The notes beneath the pieces were generated by a model that saw nothing but the letters and a program-made list of their open reading frames with translations, did no database searches and had not been told where the DNA came from. A stretch of DNA of 64,000 nucleotides from Verrucomicrobiota bacterium (lineage in GTDB: Bacteria > Verrucomicrobiota > Verrucomicrobiia > Limisphaerales > UBA9464), in NCBI GenBank assembly GCA_017309115.1, contig JAFLEF010000022.1, positions 1 through 64,000 on the forward strand, written 5' to 3'. Below, one piece after another: positions 54,225 to 62,280 of this stretch; within the stretch, counting starts at the first letter, position 1; every line of letters starts with the position of its first letter. Position numbers and translations under genes: made by a program.

Positions 54225-55091
54225 ATGAGTCCAAGCCTACCTCTCAATCGGCGACGGCGGAACGACGCCAGGACTCGCCGGGGAGCACATCGCGGATTCA
54301 CGCTGATCGAACTGCTCGTGGTCATCGCGATCATCGCAATTCTGGCCGGAATGCTCTTGCCGGCGCTCGGCAAGGCCAAGACCAAGGCCCAGGGGATTCA
54401 ATGCCTCAGCAATCAGCGTCAGCTCACGCTGGCCTGGACGCTCTATGCCGGCGATCACGCGGACAATTTGGTCTGGAATGACCTGACCGATACCGGCGCG
54501 GGCTGGGTGCGGGGACGCCTGGATTACAATCCAGCCAACCCGCACAACACGAATTTCGCCAATCTGCGCGACCCGGAATACGCCAAGTTGGCACCGTACT
54601 CCGGGGGCGCTGTGGGCATTTACAAGTGTCCCGCAGACCGAAGCTACGTGGTGTCGGGCGGACGGAAGGCGGAGCGGGTTCGCAGTCTGTCCCTGAGTCA
54701 GGCCATGAACTCGCGGGACGACTGGCTGAGCTTCGTCACCAAGAAGAAGTATGTGGTCTTCCGGAAGCTGACCGATCTGGCCCGCAAGGGAGCGTCGGAG
54801 GCGTACGTGTTCATTGATGAACATCCCGACAGTCTGAACTTTGGCGACTTCGCGGTTTCGATGAATGACGGCGCGCCCGCTTCGGCGATCTACATCATCG
54901 ATTATCCGGCCAGTAGCCACAACCGGGCGGGCGGACTTAGCTTTGGCGATGGTCATGCCGAAGTGCATCGCTGGGTGGATTCCCGGACGGTGAAGCCGGT
55001 GTTGCGAAAGGAAATGGCGCTCGTCGTACCCTCCGCCGGGAATCGCGACATGATGTACCTCTCCGATCACGCCTCGGTTCGGTTGGAGTGA
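54225..55091 (+). CDS. Prepilin-like protein, H-X9-DG type
   Basis: A 288-residue pseudopilin-like protein. A basic leader ends HRG, followed by [20 protein letters not shown] with Glu at +5, the classic prepilin pattern. The C-terminal [12 protein letters not shown] is a perfect H-x9-DG motif. The middle has the DUF1559-like layout ([19 protein letters not shown]). The ATG at 54225 is chosen over a GTG at 54198, which would lengthen the leader. The gene is divergent from the orphan LuxR-type regulator, so shared control is possible. Confidence 0.9.
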   Translation: MSPSLPLNRRRRNDARTRRGAHRGFTLIELLVVIAIIAILAGMLLPALGKAKTKAQGIQCLSNQRQLTLAWTLYAGDHADNLVWNDLTDTGAGWVRGRLDYNPANPHNTNFANLRDPEYAKLAPYSGGAVGIYKCPADRSYVVSGGRKAERVRSLSLSQAMNSRDDWLSFVTKKKYVVFRKLTDLARKGASEAYVFIDEHPDSLNFGDFAVSMNDGAPASAIYIIDYPASSHNRAGGLSFGDGHAEVHRWVDSRTVKPVLRKEMALVVPSAGNRDMMYLSDHASVRLE

Positions 55092-55314
55092 ATCAGTTGA
55101 GAGTTGAGAGTTGAGAGGTAAAGCCGGAAAGCGGCAAGCGAAGCTCGGTAGGGCGACGCTCTGCGGAGCCGGGCGTAGCCGCCGAGGGAACGAGGCGCTG
55201 ACTCACCGGAGCCACTCCACGCGTGGAATTGCGGAGACACGTCGGGAAGGAACCGGAATGGCGCCTCCTCCCGTCGTCGGCTACAAGGCTCAACAGAGTT
55301 TCTTCGAATTCCCG
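55092..55314. repeat. Intergenic cluster of dispersed repeats
   Basis: GAGAGTTGAGAGTTGAGAG (55098-55117), then GGTAGGGCGACGCTCTGCGG (55148-55167), then CCGCCGAGGGAACGAGGCGC (55170-55189) and TGGCGCCTCCTCCCGTCGTC (55258-55278). Each matches elements at 21100, 45961, 53325 and 45926. No gene in the gap between convergent genes. Confidence 0.6.
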
Positions 55315-55785
55315 TCAAACCCGGGCGGAAAAGGCCAGTTGTTGCAGGGCGGCGGCGGGAAGGGCGCCGGAGCGCCGGTTCATCTCCTGACCGTTGCGGA
55401 TCACGACGAAAGTAGGGATCGAGGCAATCCGGAACGTTTGGGCGATCCGCGGAAACTCTTCGGTATTGAGTTTCACCACCAGCAAACGGCCGGCGGTGGC
55501 ACTGGCGAAACGTTCCACCTCGGGAGCCACGCTGCGGCAGGGCCCGCACCACGGCGCCCAGAAGTCCACCAGCACCGGCAGCGGTGACGACTGGGTCAGG
55601 GCCGTCCAGGCGGCTTCGTCCCGGGGTTCCACGGGTTGTCCGGGACCACCCGTAGGCGCGAGGGCGTGCTGGCACTGACCACAACGGAACGGTTGGCCAA
55701 GTTGGGAATAGCGGAGCCGGTTGGTCTGACCGCAGGCGGGGCAGGGCAGGTGGACCCCGCGTTCGTCGGCTGAGAGGGCGCTCAT
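55315..55785 (-). CDS. trxC: Thioredoxin 2-type protein with zinc ribbon
   Basis: A 156-residue cytoplasmic thioredoxin. The N-terminal zinc ribbon has CPAC and CGQC, as in thioredoxin 2. The active site is W79-C80-G-P-C83 (VDFWAPWCGPCRSVAPE), and the cis-Pro block is ASIPTFVVI. Known members reduce protein disulfides and are often linked to oxidative stress. The ATG at 55785 overlaps the stop of the upstream unknown gene by four bases (ATGA), so it is translationally coupled as the last gene of the redox operon. A much longer open frame upstream is the shadow of that gene. Confidence 0.92.
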   Translation of the reverse strand: MSALSADERGVHLPCPACGQTNRLRYSQLGQPFRCGQCQHALAPTGGPGQPVEPRDEAAWTALTQSSPLPVLVDFWAPWCGPCRSVAPEVERFASATAGRLLVVKLNTEEFPRIAQTFRIASIPTFVVIRNGQEMNRRSGALPAAALQQLAFSARV

Positions 55786-56210
55786 GGGTTGGGAGGAATG
55801 ACGGGTGCTTGGGGATGCCGCCGCCGCAGGTCGTCCCACAGGGCGCGGCCGGTCTGATCGGTCTCGGCGGGGGTGAATCCAGACTGATGAATCAGCTCGG
55901 GCAAGGTCAGCGCATCCTCGACCACGGGGGTTCCGGTCAGGGCGGCCGCACAGGTCATCGCTGCGGCGCTGCTGTCGAACTGGGCGCAATGGCGACGGAC
56001 GGATTCCGGCAACGCGAGGAACAAATAGTAGTGCAGCCAGGTCCCGCGGCGGGTCAGGACGAACGAGCAGTTGCGGGCCTGGGGATCGTGCGGGGCAATA
56101 CCGTCCTGAACCCACATGTACGGCCCACGGCCGGCGGCATTTCCGGTGAGTTGACCCAACTCCAGCAATTGGAAGTCGCGATAGTCGTTGGTCAGCGTGC
56201 GGGCATTCAT
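55782..56210 (-). CDS. Hypothetical protein in redox operon
   Basis: A 142-residue cytoplasmic protein I do not recognise. It starts MNARTLTNDYRDFQLLELGQ, with no signal peptide, followed by a beta-like part (GPYMWVQDG, CSFVLTRRGTWLHYYLFLAL) and a helical end. Its ATG overlaps the upstream reductase stop (ATGA), and its own stop overlaps the thioredoxin start, so it is tightly coupled in the operon. A role in sulfur or disulfide chemistry is inferred from location. It has several Cys residues but no CxxC pair. Confidence 0.7.
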   Translation of the reverse strand: MNARTLTNDYRDFQLLELGQLTGNAAGRGPYMWVQDGIAPHDPQARNCSFVLTRRGTWLHYYLFLALPESVRRHCAQFDSSAAAMTCAAALTGTPVVEDALTLPELIHQSGFTPAETDQTGRALWDDLRRRHPQAPVIPPNP

Positions 56211-57904
56211 GCGGCGGCAACCGTCGGCAGCAAACCCGCGTCGGTGACCGTTTTCCAGGTCAGATACGCGCCGGACAGGTTGGCAACCCGATACCCGTGT
56301 TGCTGCAGGACTTGGCAGGCGTAGTAGGACCGTTGGCCGGAGGCGCAGTACACGACCCAATCCCGAGACGGATCCAGTTGAGCGAAGTGTTCCCGCAGTT
56401 CAGGGAGGGGAATGTGAACCGATCCCGGCACGGCGCCCCGGGCGCGTTCTTCGGGGGAGCGGACATCCAGCAACCCCACACCCGCAGCCAGTCGCGCGGG
56501 CAGTTCGTGCCATTGGACGACGGCGACGCGATGTTCCTGCAGGTTTTGGGCGGCCATCCCGATGAGATTCACCGGATCCTTCGCGGAGCTAAAGGACGGC
56601 GCATAGGCCAGTTCGAGTTCAGCCAGATCATCAACGGTCAGTCCGGCCTGCAGAGCCGTGGCGAGAACGTCGATGCGCTTGTCGACGCCGGCGGGACCGA
56701 CGCCTTGCGCGCCTAGCAGACGTCCCGTGTCCGGATCGAAATGAATCTTGAGCGTCATTCGTTCCGCGCCGGGGAAGTATCCGGCATGGGAACCAGAGTA
56801 AATCTGGACGGATTGGTGGGCTCGGCCGACGCGCTGCAGGGCGCGTTCGTTGGCGCCAGTGCACGCGGCGGTCAGGGAAAATAGCCGAAGGATGGCGGTG
56901 CCCCAGGTACCTCGATAGGAATCCACCCGGCCGAAGATGGAATCGGCGGCGAGGCGTCCCTGACGATTGGCCGGGCCGGCGAGCGGAATGAGCGCCAGCT
57001 GGTCCGTCACCGGATCCTGGACTTCCACGGCATCGCCAACGGCCCAGATATGCGGGTCGCTGGTGCGCATGTGGGCATCGACGGCGATGCCGCCGGTAGT
57101 TCCGAGACGAAGACCGGCGGCGCGCGCCAGCGGAACGTCCGGACGCACGCCCAGACCGAGAATCACCAGGTCGGCGGGGAGACGTTGACCGCCCTTCAGG
57201 ACGACCATCGAGGCTCGGGCCTCCGACTCGCTGGCGGGCGCTTCAAACGCCGCCACTCCGTTGTTCAAATGCAGGCTGACTCCCTGTTGTTTCAGCTCCG
57301 CTTGAAGTAGGGCGGCCAACTCCGGGTCGAGCGGCGCCATGATTTGGGCCTGCGCTTCGACCACGGTTACGGCCAGACCGCGCCGGTGCAATTGCTCGGC
57401 CATTTCCAGTCCGATGTAGCCGCCACCGACCACCACGGCCCGGCGGACTTTGGGGTCCTGGAGCCACGTTTGAATTTGGTCGGCGTCGCCCAGGTTCCGG
57501 ACGACAAAGTGGCCGGCTCGGTCAATGCCGGGAATGGGTGGCCGCAGCGGGGCGGCGCCGGTGGCGAGGATGAGGGAGTCGTAGCGCTCGGTGAACGTGT
57601 CGCCGGTGGCGAGTTGGCGAACGACGATCTCCTGCCGGTCGGGATGAACGGACACCACTTCGTGGCGCGGGCGGACATCCAGATTGAAGCGGGCGTGGAG
57701 GCTGGCGGGAGTTTGAACCACCAGATTTTCCCGTTCCTCGATTTCGCCGCCGACGAAGTAGGGCAGACCACAATTGGCGAAGGAGACATCCGGTCCGCGC
57801 TCGAACACGACGATCTCGGCTGTTTCGGAGAGGCGCCGGGCGCGAGCGGCGGCACTGGCGCCACCGGCCACGCCACCCACGATCAAGAGTCGGTGCGGTT
57901 TCAT
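56207..57904 (-). CDS. CoA-disulfide-reductase-type flavoprotein with C-terminal rhodanese domain
   Basis: A 565-residue NAD(P)H:disulfide/persulfide reductase. The FAD site is LLIVGGVAGGASAAARARRL, redox-active C45 lies in SFANCGLPYFVGG, the NAD(P)H site is AVVVGGGYIGLEMAEQL and the second FAD contact is IWAVGDAVEV. The C-terminal rhodanese domain (about 465-560) has its active Cys at C520 (VYCASGQRS). The layout is that of CoADR-RHD enzymes, which reduce CoA-disulfides, CoA-persulfides or polysulfide. The ATG lies 18 bases after the DUF2892 stop, and the stop overlaps the next gene, so it is the centre of a four-gene operon. Confidence 0.92.
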   Translation of the reverse strand: MKPHRLLIVGGVAGGASAAARARRLSETAEIVVFERGPDVSFANCGLPYFVGGEIEERENLVVQTPASLHARFNLDVRPRHEVVSVHPDRQEIVVRQLATGDTFTERYDSLILATGAAPLRPPIPGIDRAGHFVVRNLGDADQIQTWLQDPKVRRAVVVGGGYIGLEMAEQLHRRGLAVTVVEAQAQIMAPLDPELAALLQAELKQQGVSLHLNNGVAAFEAPASESEARASMVVLKGGQRLPADLVILGLGVRPDVPLARAAGLRLGTTGGIAVDAHMRTSDPHIWAVGDAVEVQDPVTDQLALIPLAGPANRQGRLAADSIFGRVDSYRGTWGTAILRLFSLTAACTGANERALQRVGRAHQSVQIYSGSHAGYFPGAERMTLKIHFDPDTGRLLGAQGVGPAGVDKRIDVLATALQAGLTVDDLAELELAYAPSFSSAKDPVNLIGMAAQNLQEHRVAVVQWHELPARLAAGVGLLDVRSPEERARGAVPGSVHIPLPELREHFAQLDPSRDWVVYCASGQRSYYACQVLQQHGYRVANLSGAYLTWKTVTDAGLLPTVAAA

Positions 57905-57922
57905 GAGAGAGCAGGCGAAAGG

Positions 57923-58123
57923 TTAACCACAACACGAGCCGCCAACCCCCAGTTTGCGGAGGATTTTCTCCGCCGGACAAAATCCGGTGAAGGCGGACTG
58001 GATCAGGTTGAACCCGACGAAGGCGCAGAGGAACAGCCAGCGCGGATCGACAAAGTGACCGAGAGCCAAGCCGACGAAAACGAGAGTGCCGGCGAGGACG
58101 CGAATGACGTTTTCCATGCTCAT
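57923..58123 (-). CDS. Small DUF2892 (YgaP-type membrane) protein
   Basis: A 66-residue inner-membrane protein. It starts MSMENVIRVLAGTLVFVGLA, has two short transmembrane helices and ends GFCPAEKILRKLGV with a CC near the end. This is the DUF2892 domain, which in YgaP is fused to a rhodanese. Here it is a separate gene 18 bases upstream of a reductase that carries the rhodanese domain, so the two parts are divided differently. It is the first gene of the operon, about 40 bases after a palindromic operator. Confidence 0.88.
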   Translation of the reverse strand: MSMENVIRVLAGTLVFVGLALGHFVDPRWLFLCAFVGFNLIQSAFTGFCPAEKILRKLGVGGSCCG

Positions 58124-58164
58124 GGTTCGAATGGGGTCGAAAGTTTCAGAGGGGTTCTTGGCTA

Positions 58165-58182
58165 CGCATATGAGTATATGCG
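58165..58182 (-). promoter_or_regulatory. Operator-like palindrome overlapping a -10 box
   Basis: CGCATAT and ATATGCG are perfect 7-base inverted repeats around GAGT, about 42 bases before the DUF2892 ATG. On the gene's strand the same region contains TATACT, a good -10 box, with a possible TTGCCC -35 box 15 bases upstream. ATAT-containing palindromes are typical for ArsR-type sulfur-responsive repressors such as BigR or YgaV. The repressor gene is not in the window. Confidence 0.5.
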
Positions 58183-58236
58183 CATTTAATGGCGGGCAAG
58201 GAGAAACCGCCGTTGTAGTGGTTCGGATTGCCTCGC

Positions 58237-58710
58237 TCAGGTGGGGTTGGGTGGCTGGAAGCCGGGCAGGCGGGGCAGGAATCGACCGGTATGTCGGGCG
58301 TAATTGGCGTAGTCGGGAAAGCGCTGACGGAGCAGGCGTTCTTCCAGTCGGGATTTGGCTCCGAAGAATCCTCCCAGAACGACCAATCCCAATCCGGCCA
58401 GCCCACTTTGCCAGTACAGGGCCCAGGCGGCGGCGCCCAGCCAGACGCAACCGTACATCGGGTGGCGGATGTATCGGTAAACCCCGGTGCAAACCAGTTG
58501 GCCGCCTGCCCGGGGAACGGGGGACGGTGTGGTGGAACGGCCCAAAGCCAGGGTGGCGGCGATGCCCAATCCGGCTGAAACCAGTCCCAAGGCGACGGCC
58601 AATCCAGTGGTGACCGGGCGGGGTTCGCCCCGGAAGGCGAGCGGGGCGGCGGCGATCCCGGTCAGCAGGATCAATTGACCAAGCACCCAGAGCCACGGAC
58701 GCGTCTGCAC
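58237..58710 (-). CDS. Membrane methyltransferase of the isoprenylcysteine/phospholipid type
   Basis: About 157 residues, inner membrane, with four to five helices. A GTG at 58710 begins just before the first helix (WLWVLGQLILLTGIAAAPL). Family marks are GVYRYIRHPMYGCV, which binds SAM, and the end EERLLRQRFPDYANYARHTG. The substrate is unknown. It ends 113 bases before the redox operon's first gene on the same strand. Its start is one base from the start of the divergent fusion gene as conventionally read, so one of the two starts must be further in. Confidence 0.82.
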   Translation of the reverse strand: MQTRPWLWVLGQLILLTGIAAAPLAFRGEPRPVTTGLAVALGLVSAGLGIAATLALGRSTTPSPVPRAGGQLVCTGVYRYIRHPMYGCVWLGAAAWALYWQSGLAGLGLVVLGGFFGAKSRLEERLLRQRFPDYANYARHTGRFLPRLPGFQPPNPT

Positions 58711-58711
58711 A

Positions 58712-61700
58712 ATGGACCGTGGCGCCGAGGCGGACCGAAGAACAAGCCGCGAATCCACCGTGAAATTTGACAAAACGACAACCAACAGGTTGGGAACCGG
58801 TGACGTTTCCCCTTCCGCGACGGCTTCGTTTCCGGCAGGCTTGGCAGCCGTGGATTCCGCTTTGGCTGCCCACTCGGGTCGGGCCGCCGCCAACGGGCAT
58901 TTGTCCGTCGGCGGCCGCTTAAACGTGCCCCAATCTCTCGCGCTTTACCGGTCGATGTTCATGGCCCGGATGGTGGACCGGGTGGAGATGGAACTGGTCA
59001 ATCGCGGCGAGGCCTTCTTTCACGTCGGCGGCGCCGGTCATGAAGCTTCGGCCGTGCTGCAACACTTCCTGCGGCCGGATGACTGGCTGCATCTGCACTA
59101 CCGGGACAAGGCGCTCATGCTCGCCCGGGGCATTCCGCCCGAGCAGTTTTTCCACAGCTTGATTTGTACCGCGGCGTCCCACTCGGCGGGCCGCCAGATG
59201 AGCGCGCATCTGAGCGCTCCCGAGCTGCACATCCTCAGCCTCGTCGGTCCCGTGGGGAACAACGCCCTCCAGGCGGTGGGCGTGGCGCATGAACTGCGAA
59301 GCCAGTCCCCGGAATCCACGTCGGTGGTGGTTTGCGCAGTGGGCGATGGGACGAGTCAGCAGGGCGAATTTCTGGAAGCGATAGCCGAAGCGGTGCGAGC
59401 CCGGCTGCCGGTGTTGTTTTGGATTGAGGACAATCGCCTGGCCATCTCCACCAGCACGGCAGGACGCACGTTTTACGATTTGCCGGACGGGGCGGCGACG
59501 GAGTTCTACGGGCTGCCCATCCACCGGCTGGATGGTCGCGAAGCCCTGGAGTGCGAACGTCAGTTGGCGCCGGTGATGCGCGGACTGCGCGAAGGGAAGG
59601 GGCCGGCCTTGGTGGTGTTCGAGGTGGATCGACTGACCCATCACACCAACGCCGACGACGAACGGATCTATCGGGGCGAATCGGAACTCAAACGCGTCCG
59701 CGGCACGAGCGATCCGGTCGAGATTTTAGCGGCCCAATTGCGCGAGGCGGGTGTCGCTGAGAGCGTATTGCGGGACTTGCACCAGGCGGTGGAGCAGGAG
59801 GTTCGCGCCGCGGCCGACCGTGCCCTGGCGGCCCCCAATCCGGAGTCCAATCGGGAGGCGCGGATGCCGCTGCCGCCGGGACTGGCGGAGCTCGCCGAAC
59901 ATCGAGGAAGTTCCGAAGGCCCCCGCTACACGATGCTAGAGGCGCTGCGGGAAACCTTGCGGAGCTGGCTGGAGGCGGAATCGCGGGTGAGTTTGTTTGG
60001 TCAGGATTTGGAGGATCCCAAGGGGGATGTGTTTGGGCTGACGCGTGGCCTGTCGACTGCCTTCCCGGGTCGGGTGACGAATTCCCCGCTGGCGGAGAGC
60101 ACCATTGCCGGCGTGGGCATCGGTCGGGCCCTGGCGGGAGGTCGGCCGGTCTCTTGTTTGCAGTTCGCCGACTTTCTGCCCATCGCGTTCAACCAGATTG
60201 CCAGTGAACTGGGATCGCTGGGATGGCGCACGGACGGCGGATGGAAGGCCCCGGTGATTCTGCTGGCGCCGTGCGGTGGGTATCGGCCGGGACTGGGACC
60301 GTTCCACGCGCAAACGTTTGAAAGTCTGCTGACGCATGTTCCGGGTATCGACGTGGTCATGCCCAGCACCGCGGGCGACGCGGCGGGATTGCTCAACGCC
60401 GCCTTTCGCAGTCAGCGACCCACGGTGTTCCTGTATCCGAAGGTGTGCTTGAACGACCCGGCCGTGGGCACCAGCCGGGATGTCGCCGCCCATTGGGTTT
60501 TGCCGGGCAAGGCCCGTTGGATCACCCGGGGCGAGGCGCTGACCCTGGTGACGTGGGGCGGCACCGTTCCGCTGTGCCAGCGCGTGGTCACCGCGTTGCA
60601 GAGCGTCGGAGTCGCGGTGGATTTCCTGGATCTGCGTTCGCTGAGCCCGTGGGATTCCGAGGCGGTTTGTTCCAGCGTGGGCAAGACGGGTCGGTTGCTG
60701 GTGGTGCACGAGGACAATCTGACCTGCGGGTTTGGCGCCGAGATTCTCGCGACCGTGGCGGAACGAGTGTCCACTCCCGTTCGCGCCCGGCGAGTCACCC
60801 GGCCGGATACGTATGTGCCGTGCAACTACGTGAACCAGTTGGACGTGTTGCCGAGCTTCCGTCGGATTTTGGACACCGCCGCTGAGTTGTGTGGCGTTGA
60901 CGTCAGTTGGCCCGAGGAAGCCGCCGCCGATGCGAGTGTGTTCGTATTGGAAGCCGTGGGCTCGAGTCCGGCCGACCAATCCGTGGCGGTGGTCGAATGG
61001 AAGGTGGCCGAAGGGGATCGCATTCAGGCGGGTGATCTGATTGCCGACTGCGAGGCGGACAAGGCGACGTTCGAGTTGCGTGCTCCGGTGGGCGGCGTGA
61101 TTCGGGATCTGAGAGCGCCGGATGAAAAGGTCGCGGTGGGAACGCCTCTGGCCCGCATCCTCACCAATCGGGCGGCGCCGGTCTTGCCGAAGCGCATTCC
61201 CGTCGAGACCAAGCCGGTGCTCAAGGCCCGGACGCCTGAACGAACTGGTCTCCGCGCTCCGTTCGTTCAAGCCAATCCCATTCGCAGTCGGGAAGGTCGG
61301 GCGGTGGTGGCGCTGTCTTCCATTACGGCGGCGCCGGCCGGTCGGGTGGTCACCAATGAGGAGTTGGTGAAGCGCTTCGCCGGACGGTCCAGTCACGACA
61401 TTCTGCAGCGCACGGGAATCGAATCCCGACGACTGCTGGCGCCCGGGGAATCGGCGCTCACGCTGGCCGCGAAGGCCGCCCGCGCGGCGCTCAAGTCGTC
61501 CGGGCTCGCCCTGGCGGATCTTGACGCGATCCTGGTCAGCACCAGCTCACCGTTGTCGATCAGCCCGAGTCTGGCGTGTCTGCTGCATCATGAGTTGAGT
61601 CAGGACGGTCCCACTCGGGATCTGCCGGCCAGCGACATCCTGGCGGCCTGCACCGGATACTTGTACGCCTTGCAGTCGGCCTTCGACTTCTGCCGCTCGG

Positions 61701-62272
61701 AACCGGACGCGAACATCCTGGTGGTGACGGCCGAAGCGATGAGCACGTTCACCAATCACGACGACTTCGACACGGCGATCGTGTTTGCCGATGCCGCCAC
61801 GGCGACCCTGGTGCATGGGCCCGAGTCACCGCACTTCCACCAAAGCCGCGCTTGGCTGCATCGTCCGGTGTTGAGCGCCCGAGGCGAGGACGGAACGATC
61901 CTGCATCACGGCCGGCGGGGTGATCCCAACGTGAACATGGACGGCCTGAAAGTCTTCCCGATGGCCGTTCGACAGTTGATTGCGTTGCTGAAACAAGCCT
62001 GTGCCGAGAGCGAGCTGTCGGTGGACGGACTCGATTACATCGTTCCGCATCAGGCCAACGGCCGCATCCTGGAAGCGGTCGATCAACGTCTGAAGCTACC
62101 CAAGGGCCGCCTTCTGAATCGGGTGAAGCACAGCGGCAACACCAGCAGCAGCTCCATTCCGCTGGTCTTGGCCGAGTTGCTGGCGGAGACGCCAAAGCCC
62201 AGCGGCACCGCCGGCCTGTGCGCCTTCGGCGGCGGCTTCACCTTCGGCGCGGCGGTGATGGAGTTTACCTGA
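58712..62272 (+). CDS. 2-oxoacid dehydrogenase E1 alpha-beta / lipoyl / ketoacyl-ACP synthase III fusion
   Basis: A 1186-residue four-part enzyme. Residues 64-400 are the thiamine-diphosphate E1 alpha (GDG at 211-213, EDNRLAIS as the second half of the motif, HLHYRDKALMLARG). Residues 405-725 are E1 beta (LFGQDLEDPKGDVFG, APCGGYRPGLGPFHAQTFE, LRSLSPWD). Residues 741-820 are a lipoyl domain with acceptor K784 in EADKATFE. Residues about 863-1186 are a ketoacyl-ACP synthase III with the full triad C980 (AACTGYLYAL), H1113 (PHQANGR) and N1143 (SGNTSSSSIP). There is no E2 catalytic domain. The first 60 residues are low-complexity; a GTG at 58760 is an alternative start. Lipoyl-borne acyl transfer to the synthase is inference. 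Confidence 0.93.
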   Translation: MDRGAEADRRTSRESTVKFDKTTTNRLGTGDVSPSATASFPAGLAAVDSALAAHSGRAAANGHLSVGGRLNVPQSLALYRSMFMARMVDRVEMELVNRGEAFFHVGGAGHEASAVLQHFLRPDDWLHLHYRDKALMLARGIPPEQFFHSLICTAASHSAGRQMSAHLSAPELHILSLVGPVGNNALQAVGVAHELRSQSPESTSVVVCAVGDGTSQQGEFLEAIAEAVRARLPVLFWIEDNRLAISTSTAGRTFYDLPDGAATEFYGLPIHRLDGREALECERQLAPVMRGLREGKGPALVVFEVDRLTHHTNADDERIYRGESELKRVRGTSDPVEILAAQLREAGVAESVLRDLHQAVEQEVRAAADRALAAPNPESNREARMPLPPGLAELAEHRGSSEGPRYTMLEALRETLRSWLEAESRVSLFGQDLEDPKGDVFGLTRGLSTAFPGRVTNSPLAESTIAGVGIGRALAGGRPVSCLQFADFLPIAFNQIASELGSLGWRTDGGWKAPVILLAPCGGYRPGLGPFHAQTFESLLTHVPGIDVVMPSTAGDAAGLLNAAFRSQRPTVFLYPKVCLNDPAVGTSRDVAAHWVLPGKARWITRGEALTLVTWGGTVPLCQRVVTALQSVGVAVDFLDLRSLSPWDSEAVCSSVGKTGRLLVVHEDNLTCGFGAEILATVAERVSTPVRARRVTRPDTYVPCNYVNQLDVLPSFRRILDTAAELCGVDVSWPEEAAADASVFVLEAVGSSPADQSVAVVEWKVAEGDRIQAGDLIADCEADKATFELRAPVGGVIRDLRAPDEKVAVGTPLARILTNRAAPVLPKRIPVETKPVLKARTPERTGLRAPFVQANPIRSREGRAVVALSSITAAPAGRVVTNEELVKRFAGRSSHDILQRTGIESRRLLAPGESALTLAAKAARAALKSSGLALADLDAILVSTSSPLSISPSLACLLHHELSQDGPTRDLPASDILAACTGYLYALQSAFDFCRSEPDANILVVTAEAMSTFTNHDDFDTAIVFADAATATLVHGPESPHFHQSRAWLHRPVLSARGEDGTILHHGRRGDPNVNMDGLKVFPMAVRQLIALLKQACAESELSVDGLDYIVPHQANGRILEAVDQRLKLPKGRLLNRVKHSGNTSSSSIPLVLAELLAETPKPSGTAGLCAFGGGFTFGAAVMEFT

Positions 62273-62280
62273 GTCATTCG

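Noticed and set aside
55786-56220. N-terminal extension of the thioredoxin frame to about 300 residues
   Set aside because: The upstream part is the out-of-frame reading of the hypothetical gene, and the ATG at 55785 starts the zinc ribbon protein with an ATGA overlap.
59936-61396. 486-residue minus-strand open frame
   Set aside because: It is the exact antisense of the fusion enzyme's E1 beta and lipoyl parts, with basic low-complexity composition and no start signal.
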